Below, piece by piece: positions 1 through 7,910 of a stretch of DNA of 64,000 nt (the stretch's first letter is position 1; each line of letters starts with the position of its first letter). Location: positions 62,001 to 126,000 of the forward strand of contig CAWAPD010000002.1 in the NCBI GenBank assembly GCA_963783865.1, read 5' to 3'. This DNA comes from CAWAPD01 sp963783865. GTDB taxonomy: Bacteria > Actinomycetota > Thermoleophilia > UBA2241. The translations under genes and the position numbers were made by a program. The notes under the pieces are model-generated. The model worked only from the letters and a program-made list of their open reading frames with translations, had not been told where the DNA came from and did not search any database.

Positions 1-752
1 CGCACCCCGCCAAGATCCGCCACCTGCTGCTGGGGCCGGGCGAGCGCGCCGACGTCGTCGTGGACTTCGCCGCTCATCGGGGCGAGCGCATACTGCTGAG
101 GAACACCGCGGTCACACCGTATCCGAGCGGCGACCCGGACGATCCCGCCACGACCGGCAAGGTCATGCAGTTCCGCGTCGGGGCCGCGAAGGTGAGCGAC
201 CAGAGTCGCCTGCCGGAGACGCTCTCGACCGACATCCCCACCGCGGCCAGCCTCGTTGCGAAGGCGGCGCAGACCCGCGACATCACGCTGAGTGAAGCGC
301 CCGACCTCACGCACCCCGACCCCGAGGAGCCCAATCAATACCTGCCGGAGCCGCTGCTCGAGGGCCTCCACTACGACGACCCGGTGACGATCACGCCCAA
401 GCTCGGCACGACCGAGGTCTGGCGCTACATCAACCTGACGATGGACGCGCATCCGATGCACGAGCACGACGTGATGAACCGCATCGTGGCGCGGATCCCC
501 TTCGATGCGAAGGCCTACTGGCACGACCAGGTGCTAGCGCAGCTCAAGCCGCTCGAGCACTACTTCACCGGACCGCCGGTCAAGCCATCGCCACGTGAGG
601 ACGGATGGAAGGACACGGTGCGCTGCCCGCCCGGCTACGTCACCGAGGTCGTGATGACGTTCACCGACTTCACCGGCACCTACGTCTACCACTGCCACAT
701 CCTGGCGCACGAAGAGCACGACATGATGCGGCCGTTCGAGGTGGTGCCCTGA
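1..752 (+). CDS. Multicopper oxidase, CotA-like (C-terminal part; 5' end outside window)
   Basis: The open frame runs in from the window edge (codons from base 3), so only about the last 249 residues are visible. The visible start reads LLLGPGERADVVVDF, the usual entry to the second cupredoxin domain of CotA/bilirubin-oxidase-type enzymes. The C-terminal domain has the copper-ligand stretches AHPMHEHDV and HCHILAHEEHDMM; the latter carries the Cys and His of the type 1 and trinuclear sites and the axial Met. The family oxidises phenols, bilirubin or metal ions and reduces O2 to water. The first histidine stretch reads HPMHEH where HPIHLH is commoner. A strong hairpin follows the stop. The substrate cannot be inferred. 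Confidence 0.9.
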   Translation, partial: HPAKIRHLLLGPGERADVVVDFAAHRGERILLRNTAVTPYPSGDPDDPATTGKVMQFRVGAAKVSDQSRLPETLSTDIPTAASLVAKAAQTRDITLSEAPDLTHPDPEEPNQYLPEPLLEGLHYDDPVTITPKLGTTEVWRYINLTMDAHPMHEHDVMNRIVARIPFDAKAYWHDQVLAQLKPLEHYFTGPPVKPSPREDGWKDTVRCPPGYVTEVVMTFTDFTGTYVYHCHILAHEEHDMMRPFEVVP

Positions 753-785
753 GCCAAGGCAGGTGACCTCCCTGCCGAACGCCGG

Positions 786-823
786 AGGGGGCGGGGGTAG
801 GCTGTGCCTCACCCCCGCCCCCT
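786..823 (+). terminator. Hairpin terminator after the multicopper oxidase
   Basis: A 13-bp perfect G-rich/C-rich stem (786-798 with 811-823) encloses a small inner AGGC/GCCT stem and is followed by TCTC. It lies 34 bases after the oxidase stop. No strong U tract follows, as is usual in such high-GC genomes. Confidence 0.6.
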
Positions 824-922
824 TCTCGCATCACCCCTCGTGCGCGGCGCCCCGCCGGACTTCGTCCTCGCAGCGGTCCGCGAGCACCAAGTAGACTTCG
901 TCCGGTCGGCAAGGGAGGCGCG

Positions 923-1915
923 ATGGGCTGGATCGAGAAGGCCGTCGCCGCGGGCGGCGAGGCGCGGACGACGCTGGAAGAGGTCGAGGAGGGGCTGTTC
1001 GTCGACCTCGGCGACTCGCGCGCCAAGCTCTCGCAGTTTTGGGTGCTGCTCGTCCTCTCGAGCCTGATCGCCGCCGGCGGCGTCGTCGGCAACTCCACCC
1101 CGGCCGTCATCGGCGCGATGATCGTGGCCCCCTTGGCGACGCCCATCTACGGGGTGGCCCTCGCCACCGTCATCGGGTCGGCCCGACGCCTGCGGACGGC
1201 TCTCCTGCTGCTCGTCGGCGGCATCGCGGTCAACATCGCCCTCGGCGTCATCGTCGGGCTGGTCACCTTTGAGCGCATGCCGGTCGACCTGAACCCCCAG
1301 ATCGTGGGCCGCACGTCACCTACGCTTCTCGACCTCGGCGTCGCCACCGCGACCGGCGTGGCCGGAGCCTTCGCCCTGGCCCGGCGGGACGTCTCGAACA
1401 TCCTCGCCGGCGTGGCGATCGCGATCTCGTTAGTGCCGGTGCTCGCCGTGGTAGGGATCACGCTGGGCGCCGGCCACTTCACTCAGGCGGTCGGCGCCCT
1501 CCTGCTCTTCCTCGCCAACGTGGCCGCCATCCTCATCGGGGGAGTGGTCGTGTTCGGCGCTGCGGGATTCGGACGCGCCGCGCGCGACCGCGACCCCCGC
1601 ATCGCGCGGCGCGCGCATGCTTTCGTCGCCATTTTCGTCGTCGTGATCCTCGTGCCTTTGAGCCTCGAGACGCTGCGGACCTACCGCTACGAGAACTGGA
1701 AGAACAAGGTCGACGCGACGGCCACCACATGGGTGAAGGGCTCGGGCTGGCAGGTCCAGTCGGTCGCACAGGAGGGCACCGACATCGTCATCTCGGTGAT
1801 AGGACCTGGTCCCGGGCCGTCTGTGACCGACCTGCGCGCGGCGGTGCGGCAGGATGTTCCCGCCCGCGTGAGCGTCAAGCTGGTCGAGGCCAGCGGCACG
1901 ACGACGTCGCTCTGA
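923..1915 (+). CDS. DUF389 family membrane protein
   Basis: 330 residues. An N-terminal soluble stretch is followed by a dense set of hydrophobic helices from about residue 35 to 260, then a short C-terminal soluble domain. The stretch with GNSTPAVIGAMIVAPLATPI is the hallmark of the DUF389 (TIGR00341-like) family of polytopic proteins, whose function is unknown. The start is supported by GGGAGG six bases upstream. It stands alone between a terminator and a convergent small gene. Assignment to the family is firm; no role is claimed. Confidence 0.85.
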   Translation: MGWIEKAVAAGGEARTTLEEVEEGLFVDLGDSRAKLSQFWVLLVLSSLIAAGGVVGNSTPAVIGAMIVAPLATPIYGVALATVIGSARRLRTALLLLVGGIAVNIALGVIVGLVTFERMPVDLNPQIVGRTSPTLLDLGVATATGVAGAFALARRDVSNILAGVAIAISLVPVLAVVGITLGAGHFTQAVGALLLFLANVAAILIGGVVVFGAAGFGRAARDRDPRIARRAHAFVAIFVVVILVPLSLETLRTYRYENWKNKVDATATTWVKGSGWQVQSVAQEGTDIVISVIGPGPGPSVTDLRAAVRQDVPARVSVKLVEASGTTTSL

Positions 1916-1950
1916 CAACGGCGGCGCCGAGCCCGCGGCCTGCCGCCGCC

Positions 1951-2259
1951 TCACGTCCGGCGCTCGTCTTCCCTGTTGCCCGGGTCGACCGCGCCTCTCT
2001 GGCGCTGCCGCTCCATCTCGCGCTGCACTTCGGCGTGGGTGATCGGCCTGCGTCCGAACACCTCCCAGGCGTGCAGGACGAGGCCGATGCCCCAGCCCGC
2101 CATCACCCAGCCGGGCCAGAAGTAGCCGCGCCCGCCGACGAAGTACCAGATGCCGACGAGGAACGCATTGACCACCACATAGGCCACGACGTCGGTCCAG
2201 AACTCGCGCTTGCGCCGCAGCTGTCTGATCGCCTGATCGCGCAGCGCCTGCTCATCCAC
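1951..2259 (-). CDS. 2TM domain protein
   Basis: 102 residues: a charged N-terminus (RDQAIRQLRRKREFW), two hydrophobic helices separated by a short turn (about residues 24-42 and 50-68), and a charged tail with an EVQREMERQRQR helix. This is the layout of the 2TM family (PF13239), found alone or next to histidine kinases. Function unknown. It is convergent with the DUF389 gene and divergent from the next small gene. Confidence 0.75.
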   Translation of the reverse strand: MDEQALRDQAIRQLRRKREFWTDVVAYVVVNAFLVGIWYFVGGRGYFWPGWVMAGWGIGLVLHAWEVFGRRPITHAEVQREMERQRQRGAVDPGNREDERRT

Positions 2260-2393
2260 GATGACCGCCTCCTTCGCTCTGCCTGGCGCGGGCGGCGGCT
2301 ACGTCGCCGCCCGCGCCGCCCCTTCGGATTCCGCCGCGTGCTGCCCGACCGTTGTTCCCGTCGAAGACGAACGCCAGCATCGTCGGCGCGGGG

Positions 2394-2399
2394 TATGCT
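2394..2399 (+). promoter_or_regulatory. Possible -10 box (TATGCT) for the 92-aa gene
   Basis: TATGCT in a GC-rich context, 41 bases before the ATG at 2441. No clear -35 hexamer at 16-18 bases. Placement fits a leader of about 35 bases carrying the GGAGGA ribosome-binding site. Confidence 0.3.
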
Positions 2400-2440
2400 C
2401 TCCAGGTCGCGGTCAACGCTGCAGGACGGCGGAGGAACAC

Positions 2441-2719
2441 ATGGCACAGAAGAGGCTCGACCCGGCCGGTTACCTCAAACCGAGGGACGTGGGCACCCTG
2501 CCGAGGCGGCGGGGGCGCCCGGTGTCGTCCTTCTACCCCGATCTCGTCACCGCCTTCCTTGCCGCCGGCGAGGTGGCGATGGACGTCGACGTGGCCCGCA
2601 TCGGCCGCAAGCCCGACACCGTGCGCTCGGCGCTGTCGAAGGCGATCCGCACCCTCGGCGCCCAGGACAAGGTGCGGGTGGCGCGGTACGGCGACGAGGT
2701 CGTCCTGATCGCGAAGTGA
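2441..2719 (+). CDS. Small basic protein of unknown function
   Basis: 92 residues from ATG 2441, chosen because GGAGGA lies 5-10 bases upstream; the open frame extends further upstream without a better start. The protein is basic at the N-terminus (KRLDP, RRRGRP) with a helical, alanine-rich middle and a short hydrophobic C-terminal strand. The segment with VARIGRKPDTVRSALSKAIR resembles a small helix-turn-helix, so a DNA-binding role is possible but unproven. A 50-base palindrome follows the stop. Confidence 0.6.
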   Translation: MAQKRLDPAGYLKPRDVGTLPRRRGRPVSSFYPDLVTAFLAAGEVAMDVDVARIGRKPDTVRSALSKAIRTLGAQDKVRVARYGDEVVLIAK

Positions 2720-2723
2720 CGCG

Positions 2724-2773
2724 GGCGCGGGGGCGGGCGGGGCGGCGTACGCCGCCCCGCCCGCCCCCGCGCC
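2724..2773. terminator. 50-base perfect GC palindrome between convergent genes
   Basis: Twenty-five bases pair perfectly with the next twenty-five, centred on GTAC with no loop. It lies between the ends of two convergent genes, so it could end transcription from both sides. There is no U tract on either side. One of the longest members of the palindrome set in this window. Confidence 0.6.
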
Positions 2774-2796
2774 GAACGCCCCACCGAACGCTCGCG

Positions 2797-3084
2797 CTAC
2801 CGGCCCGCGCCCTCCTTGTCGGTCAGCGCAAAGCCGAGCCCCGTGTTCAGCTCTTCCCTGTTGGTCTGCTCGACGCCGAGCGTCAGGCCGCCGCCTCCGA
2901 TCATGCCGCCGCCCAGCTCGTCGCGGGTCAGGAACCCGCCGCGGGTCGTCGCCGGGGCCGCGGCCGCCGTCGTGGTCGAGGACGAAGTGGCCGTCGACAC
3001 CGGCATCGTCGCAGCCACGCTGACGGCGGCCATGAGGACGAAGATGAGCGCCAGACCCAGCCCACTCACCAGCCGAAAGCTCAC
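2797..3084 (-). CDS. Small exported or membrane-anchored protein
   Basis: 95 residues from GTG 3084, with AGGAGG well placed upstream. A hydrophobic N-terminal helix (about residues 5-24) is followed by a Ser/Thr/Ala-rich linker and a Gly-rich acidic tail, consistent with a signal peptide or single anchor and a short extracytoplasmic domain. No family recognised. Divergent from the ferric-reductase operon. Confidence 0.6.
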   Translation of the reverse strand: MSFRLVSGLGLALIFVLMAAVSVAATMPVSTATSSSTTTAAAAPATTRGGFLTRDELGGGMIGGGGLTLGVEQTNREELNTGLGFALTDKEGAGR

Positions 3085-3216
3085 GAACGCCTCCTCACTC
3101 GTTCCGCGCTCTCCGTCTCGCGGCCGCCTCGCGAGCGCGGGTTAGGCGGCCGGTTTCCCCCGCGATCCTGCCCGCTAATCCGTTGCCTTCGCGGTTCCCG
3201 GCGAGGCTGTGGGAGA

Positions 3217-3238
3217 CCGTTCATCCTCCGTTCATCCT
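3217..3238 (+). promoter_or_regulatory. Tandem 11-bp direct repeat, candidate OmpR-family response-regulator site
   Basis: CCGTTCATCCT occurs twice head to tail with exactly 11-bp periodicity, about 135 bases before the flavocytochrome start. Direct half-sites one helical turn apart are typical of OmpR/PhoB-type regulators, and a gene for one lies at the end of this cluster (6992-7741). The link between the two is inferred. Confidence 0.5.
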
Positions 3239-3277
3239 CGCCGGTGAGAACCGTCCTCGAGTCAAGAGAGAGGCTGG

Positions 3278-3344
3278 GGGCGGCGAGGGCCGCGGACCGA
3301 CGCCGCGGCCGCCAACGCGGCGGCAGCCGCGGCCCTCACCGCCC
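3278..3344 (+). repeat. Imperfect inverted repeat in the leader of the flavocytochrome gene
   Basis: An 18-base arm (3278-3295) pairs with 3327-3344 with one mismatch; the 31-base loop holds a second GC hairpin. It ends 28 bases before the GTG at 3373 and so could form in the mRNA leader. Confidence 0.45.
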
Positions 3345-3372
3345 GCCGGCCGCAGCAGAGGAGTTGAGGAGC

Positions 3373-4788
3373 GTGAACGGAGAGCCGCAGACCTACGCCG
3401 CCGACGCCGGGGGACTGGCGGACGGGCGCGCCCGGGCGCGGGGAGAGATCACTCCCCGCGCCGCCGGCGCGCCCCGGCCGCGCCGCTGGGTCGCCCGTCT
3501 CTTCGGGTGGGCGGCGGCGCTCGGGCTGTTCGTGTCGGTGGCGCTGGTCGCGCCCGTCGAGAAGGCGAGCGTGCTGGCGGCGCCGGGAGGCCTGCTGACG
3601 GCCGCCGGTCGCGTGGCGGGCATGGCCGGCGCGTACCTGATGCTGGTCACCGTGCTGCTGATCGGCCGCATCCCCGTGGTCGAACGTGCGCTCGGCCAGG
3701 ACAGGCTCGTCAAGTTGCACCGCCGGCTCGGCCCTTGGGTGCTGGGTCTGATCGGCGCTCACGTGGCGCTGGTCACCCTCGGGTACGCGCAGCAGGTCCG
3801 CACCGGGCCGCTGCACGAGCTGGCGACGATGGTCGCCACCTTCCCCGGCATGCTGATGGCCGCCGCAGGCACCGCCCTGTTGGCGCTGGCCGGCGTCACC
3901 TCCTATCGCTACGCCCGCCGGCACATGAAGTACGAGACCTGGTGGGCCGTGCACCTCTACACCTACCTGGCCATCGGCCTCTCGTTCTGGCACCAGATCG
4001 CGACCGGCGCGCCGTTCCTCGGCCACCCCTTGGCCAAAGCCTGGTGGGCCGGCGTGTGGGTGCTGACCGCCGGCCTGGTGCTCGGCTACCGCTGGGGCCT
4101 GCCGCTCGTGCGCAGCCTGCGGCACCGCGTCAGGGTCGCCGCCGTCCGGGCCGAGAGCGACGACGTGATCTCGGTGACCCTGCAGGGGCGCCGTCTGGAC
4201 CGGCTGCCGGTCAGCGGCGGTCAGTTCCTGCACTGGCGGTTCCTGCGCCGGGGCATGTGGTGGCAGGCGCACCCCTACTCACTGTCGGCCCTGCCGACCA
4301 CGCACGAGATGCGGATCACGGTCAAGAAGATCGGCGACCACAGCCAGGCTCTCGAAGGCATCCGGCCGGGAACGCGCGTGGCCATCGAAGGCCCGTATGG
4401 GGCCTTCACCCACCACGCCCGTCGCACGGACCGCGTGCTGCTCGTGGCCGCGGGCGTCGGCATCACTCCCGTCCGAGCCCTGCTCGAGGACCTGCCGCGG
4501 CACGTCGACGTGGTCGCCATCATGCGCGGTTCCAGCGAGGCCGACCTGGTGCTGCGGCACGAGATCGCGTCGCTGGTCGGCGAGCGCGGCGGACGGCTCC
4601 ACGAGGTCGTCGGCCCACGCTCCCAGGCCCCGCTCGACGCGGCGCACCTGCGCTCGCTCGTGCCGGACATCGCCGAGCGCGACCTGTACGTGTGCGGCCC
4701 GTCCGGGTTCATGCGGCACCTGATCGGCGAGGCCCGCTCGCTGGGAGTGCCGGACCGCAACATCCACCACGAGGACTTCGCCTTCTGA
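3373..4788 (+). CDS. Ferric-reductase-like flavocytochrome with FAD/NAD(P) domain
   Basis: 471 residues from GTG 3373, with GAGGAG upstream. Residues about 40-250 form a six-helix ferric-reductase-like transmembrane domain (PF01794 type) with conserved histidines (KLHRRLG, GAHVAL, WWAVHLYTY, FWHQIA) suited to binding two haems. The C-terminal part is a ferredoxin-NADP-reductase-type domain: HPYSLSALP for FAD, GVGITPVRALL for NAD(P)H, and a late CGPSGFM. It would carry electrons from cytosolic NAD(P)H across the membrane. It is followed by an FMN-binding protein and ApbE, so the likely acceptor is that extracytoplasmic covalent-FMN protein. A longer upstream reading is open but lacks coding character. 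Confidence 0.85.
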   Translation: MNGEPQTYAADAGGLADGRARARGEITPRAAGAPRPRRWVARLFGWAAALGLFVSVALVAPVEKASVLAAPGGLLTAAGRVAGMAGAYLMLVTVLLIGRIPVVERALGQDRLVKLHRRLGPWVLGLIGAHVALVTLGYAQQVRTGPLHELATMVATFPGMLMAAAGTALLALAGVTSYRYARRHMKYETWWAVHLYTYLAIGLSFWHQIATGAPFLGHPLAKAWWAGVWVLTAGLVLGYRWGLPLVRSLRHRVRVAAVRAESDDVISVTLQGRRLDRLPVSGGQFLHWRFLRRGMWWQAHPYSLSALPTTHEMRITVKKIGDHSQALEGIRPGTRVAIEGPYGAFTHHARRTDRVLLVAAGVGITPVRALLEDLPRHVDVVAIMRGSSEADLVLRHEIASLVGERGGRLHEVVGPRSQAPLDAAHLRSLVPDIAERDLYVCGPSGFMRHLIGEARSLGVPDRNIHHEDFAF

Positions 4789-4807
4789 GGCGAGGGGAGG
4801 GACGACG

Positions 4808-5308
4808 ATGAGACGCGCACCGATAGTCATCGCCGCCACGGCGGCGGGGCTGGCCGCGACGGCGACCTTCCGCCCGAGCGGCGGAGTGGTGAGCGCCGCC
4901 AATCTGGCGTCGCTGTCGGTCGGCAACGCCCACGTCGCCGGCGCCCAGACGGTGGTCGGCAGCGTGCAGCCGCTGGCCGGCAACCTCGGCACCATCCAGG
5001 TCAAGGTCACCGCCGCAAAAGGCAAGATCGTCAGCGTCGGCATGGCCCAGATGAACCTGCACGGGCCACAGTCGACACAGATCTCGAGCGGGGTGATCCC
5101 GCAGCTCGAGCAACAGGTCGTGGCCGCCAACGGCGGGCCGATCCACGGCGTCTCGGGCGCCACCTACACGAGCCAGGCGTTCACCAGGTCGCTGCAGGCG
5201 GCCCTGACGAAGCTCACAGGAGGGCCCAATGCAGCACTTGCAGCAGGTCATGGGAACGGTGGTCTCCTACAGCATCAGGGAGGCGGCGACGAAGGCCACG
5301 ACGACTGA
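4808..5308 (+). CDS. Exported FMN-binding domain protein
   Basis: 166 residues. A short hydrophobic N-terminus (about residues 4-18) suggests export or anchoring. Residues about 60-140 form an FMN-bind domain (PF04205 type) ending in SGATYTS, where the second Thr is normally esterified with FMN by ApbE. ApbE is the next gene and overlaps this one by 80 bases, so the last about 26 residues (Gly/His-rich) are encoded in the overlap. GAGGGACGACG upstream supports the start. Expected role: extracytoplasmic electron acceptor of the preceding flavocytochrome. Confidence 0.85.
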   Translation: MRRAPIVIAATAAGLAATATFRPSGGVVSAANLASLSVGNAHVAGAQTVVGSVQPLAGNLGTIQVKVTAAKGKIVSVGMAQMNLHGPQSTQISSGVIPQLEQQVVAANGGPIHGVSGATYTSQAFTRSLQAALTKLTGGPNAALAAGHGNGGLLQHQGGGDEGHDD

Positions 5309-6026
5309 GACTGAGGCGAGGGCGGCGGCGGCGAACGCCGCCGCCGCCCTCGGCCGCGCCGTCGCGAAGCTGGAGTGGGTCGACGACGTCTTCAGCACGT
5401 ACCGGTTCGACAGCCCGGTGAGCCGTCTGCGGCGTCGCGAGATCGCCCTCGACGCGGCGCCTCCCGAGGTCACCGAGGTGCTCGAACTGTGCCGCCTGGC
5501 GCACGAAGCCTCGGGCGGCTGGTTCGATCCGTGGGCCCTGCCCGGTGGCCTCGATCCCACCGGCTTGGTCAAAGGCTGGGCCGTGGAACGGGCGCTCGAC
5601 GAGCTCAAGGCCGCCGGCGTGCCGGCGGCGATGATCAACGCCGGCGGCGACATCGCGATGTACGGCGAGCCCGAGGACGGCAAGCCGTGGCGGGTCGGCG
5701 TTCGCGACCCGGGCGACGGCCGCCGCCTGCTCTGCGTCGTCGAGATCGAAGGCACCGGTGCCGTCGCCACGTCCGGGTCCTACGAGCGCGGCGACCACGT
5801 GCTCGATCCGATCGCGGGCGGCACGGCCCGCGGCCTGTCGTCGGCCACCGTGATCGGCCTCGACCTGGCGTTCGCCGACGCGCTGGCCACGGGGCTGTTC
5901 GCCTCGGGCGGCAAGGCGCTCGCGGCGATCGCTCGCTTCAGCGGCTACCACGCCTTCGTGATCGACGAGACAGGCGTGCCTCGCGCGACACCGGGCTTCC
6001 CGCTGGCGCTCACCCTCGCGGCGTAG
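5229..6026 (+). CDS. apbE: FAD:protein FMN transferase
   Basis: 265 residues from ATG 5229, fixed by AGGAGG seven bases upstream and by the family's N-terminal MGTVVSYS. Other family marks are DDVFSTYRFDSPVSRL, the substrate-site MINAGGDIAMYG and the late SSATVIG. It transfers FMN from FAD onto Thr/Ser of FMN-bind proteins, here most likely the overlapping upstream gene. No lipobox is visible. Residues 30-42 are encoded by a perfect 17-bp-arm palindrome and form an Ala-rich segment that looks like extra length compared with typical ApbE proteins. Its end overlaps the convergent kinase gene by 17 bases. Confidence 0.88.
   Translation: MQHLQQVMGTVVSYSIREAATKATTTETEARAAAANAAAALGRAVAKLEWVDDVFSTYRFDSPVSRLRRREIALDAAPPEVTEVLELCRLAHEASGGWFDPWALPGGLDPTGLVKGWAVERALDELKAAGVPAAMINAGGDIAMYGEPEDGKPWRVGVRDPGDGRRLLCVVEIEGTGAVATSGSYERGDHVLDPIAGGTARGLSSATVIGLDLAFADALATGLFASGGKALAAIARFSGYHAFVIDETGVPRATPGFPLALTLAA
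5317..5352. repeat. Intragenic GC palindrome in apbE
   Basis: Perfect 17-bp arms (5317-5333 and 5336-5352) around a two-base AA loop, in open frame inside apbE. It encodes an alanine-rich run. Confidence 0.7.
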
Positions 6027-6999
6027 GCAGCCAGATGGTGGCGGTCGTGCCGGTGCCCGGCGCGCTGGCGAGGGTCACGTCGCCACCCATGCGGCGCACC
6101 GCCCAGCGCGCGATGGCAAGGCCGAGGCCCGAGCCGCCGCGGGCGCGCGAGCGCGACGGGTCGCCGCGGTAGAAGCGGTCGAAGACGTGGGCCAGCACCT
6201 CGGGCGGGATCCCCTCGCCGTGGTCGGTGACCGTGATCTCACTGCGGCGGGCGCCGGTGGCGACCGTGACCCGCACGCGCGACCCGGCCGGCGAGTGCTC
6301 GATCGCGTTGCGCAGGATGTTGGCCAGCGCCCGCCGCAGGTGGCCGGGGTCACCGGTGGCTGGAGCGTGGCCGCCGGCGTCGAGCTCGAGCTCGACGCCG
6401 GCGGCCCCCGCCAGGCCGCGCAGGCTGGCGGTCGTCTCGCGAGCGAGCGGCTCGAGATCGAGACGCTCGCTCGCGACAGGTTCCTCGCGGGCATCGATCC
6501 GCGACAGGGTCAGCAGGTCCTCGACCATGGCGCCCATCCGGTCGACCTCCTCGAGCCCGCTGACCAGGGACGGCCGCGCCTGGTCGCTGAGCGCCGGGTC
6601 GCGCAACGCCACCTCGAAGTCGGCCTTCATCACGGCCAGCGGCGTGCGCAGATCGTGCGAGGCGTCGGCCACGAACCGCCGTTGGGCGGCCACGCTCTCG
6701 CGGATCGGCTTGAGCGTGCGGCGCGCGTAGAGCAAGCCGCCCACGCCGACGGCGACGACGATCACGCCGTCGAGCGCCACGAGCCGCCAGCGCAGCTTGC
6801 CGAGCGAGCGGCTGACGTACTCGCTCTCCGTCTCGCCGTCGCCCGGCGTGCGGGCGGCGGCGTTGCGGATGTCGGTGCGGAACGTCAGGTACATGAAGAT
6901 GCTCGAGACGATCACGAGCACGATCACGATGCCGGCGAACAGCAGCGCCAGGCGGGTCTGGGCGCGGGCGAAGACGTCGGGGGCGGCCGGCTCAGCCAC
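6010..6999 (-). CDS. Sensor histidine kinase
   Basis: 329 residues. Two transmembrane helices (about 17-38 and 73-92) bracket a short extracytoplasmic loop of about 35 residues. The HisKA region has ASHDLRTPL with phospho-acceptor His about 115. The catalytic domain has LRNAIEHSP (N box), TDHGEGIP (G1), FDRFYRG and GGSGLGLAI (G2). The small sensor loop suggests that it senses the membrane or a partner. Its start overlaps the response regulator by 8 bases. It is convergent with the flavocytochrome-ApbE operon, which is the natural target. Confidence 0.9.
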   Translation of the reverse strand: MAEPAAPDVFARAQTRLALLFAGIVIVLVIVSSIFMYLTFRTDIRNAAARTPGDGETESEYVSRSLGKLRWRLVALDGVIVVAVGVGGLLYARRTLKPIRESVAAQRRFVADASHDLRTPLAVMKADFEVALRDPALSDQARPSLVSGLEEVDRMGAMVEDLLTLSRIDAREEPVASERLDLEPLARETTASLRGLAGAAGVELELDAGGHAPATGDPGHLRRALANILRNAIEHSPAGSRVRVTVATGARRSEITVTDHGEGIPPEVLAHVFDRFYRGDPSRSRARGGSGLGLAIARWAVRRMGGDVTLASAPGTGTTATIWLPTPRG

Positions 7000-7741
7000 G
7001 GCGACCGCCGTCGTCGGGGCCGGCCGCCCCGGCCGACCCCACGGCCCCGGCGGCCAGCACGTAGCCCACGCCGCGCACCGCCCGGATGAGGCTCGGCTCG
7101 CCCGGCCGGTCGAGCTTCTTGCGCAGGCGGCCCACGTAGACGTCGACGACGTTCGAGAACGCGTCGGACTCGTCGTCCCAGGCGTGGTCGAGGATCCAGT
7201 CGCGGCTCACGACCTGCCCCGCGCGACGCATGAGCAGCTCGAGCAGGCCGTACTCCTTGGCGCTGAGCGCGACCGGCTCTCCCCCGCGCCGCACCTGTCG
7301 GGTCGCCGGGTCGAGCGCCACGTCGCCGACGGCGAGCACCGGGGGCAGCGCCTGTCGCGGGCGCCGCAGCAGCGTGCGGAGGCGGGCCAGCAGCTCCTCG
7401 AAGGCGAAGGGCTTGACCAGGTAGTCGTCGGCGCCGCTGTCAAGGCCCGCGACCTTGTCGGTCGTCGCGTCGCGCGCCGTCAACATCAGGACCGGCACGG
7501 TGACCCCCCGGTCGCGCAGTTCGCGACAGAGGGTGAAGCCGTCGACGCCGGGCAGCATCACGTCGAGGACGATGACGTCGAAGGGGTGACCGGCGTCGAT
7601 GGGCTCGCCGCGCGCCGCCGCCAGGCGGCGGCGCGCGGCGAGCCCATCGTGCAGCACGTCGACCGCATAGCCTTCGGTCTCGAGACCGCGCTTGAGCGTG
7701 GCGGCGAGCTTGACGGTGTCTTCGACGATCAGGATCCGCAT
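6992..7741 (-). CDS. OmpR-family response regulator
   Basis: 249 residues from ATG 7741. Receiver domain: acidic pocket VED, phospho-acceptor Asp about 60 in VLDVMLPG, Thr in LTARD, Lys about 110 in YLVKPF. The C-terminal winged helix carries KEYGLLELLM, VVDVYVGRLRKK and RAVRGVGYVL. The phospho-Asp sits about 8 residues later than usual because residues 31-49 include extra sequence encoded by a 26-bp-arm palindrome. Co-transcribed with the kinase. The direct repeat at 3217-3238 is a candidate binding site. Confidence 0.9.
   Translation of the reverse strand: MRILIVEDTVKLAATLKRGLETEGYAVDVLHDGLAARRRLAAARGEPIDAGHPFDVIVLDVMLPGVDGFTLCRELRDRGVTVPVLMLTARDATTDKVAGLDSGADDYLVKPFAFEELLARLRTLLRRPRQALPPVLAVGDVALDPATRQVRRGGEPVALSAKEYGLLELLMRRAGQVVSRDWILDHAWDDESDAFSNVVDVYVGRLRKKLDRPGEPSLIRAVRGVGYVLAAGAVGSAGAAGPDDGGRRG
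7597..7649. repeat. 53-base near-perfect palindrome inside the response-regulator gene
   Basis: Twenty-six-base arms (7597-7622 and 7624-7649) pair perfectly around a single-base loop. The frame stays open and the palindrome encodes LAARRRLAAARGEP, between strand 2 and strand 3 of the receiver fold, where the family normally has fewer residues. Confidence 0.8.
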
Positions 7742-7910
7742 GGCCTCCGGCGTCCTCCTGTCGGTGGTCGCGCCAGGTGCAACCTTCCCGTTTCGGGCAC
7801 CGCCGAGTCCCACGGGTGCGGGCGTGCCTGGAGCGCGGGCGCATCTCCCGGCTCGTCCGCGCCACCCCGCCGTCGTCCAGGCGGTCGCGCCCTCGCGCGC
7901 CGGCTCGCGT

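Noticed and set aside
1729..3372. Open frame extending the flavocytochrome gene upstream by about 550 codons
   Set aside because: It crosses other genes and a 50-base palindrome and has Arg/Pro/Gly-rich shadow composition; GTG 3373 has a ribosome-binding site and begins the recognisable protein.
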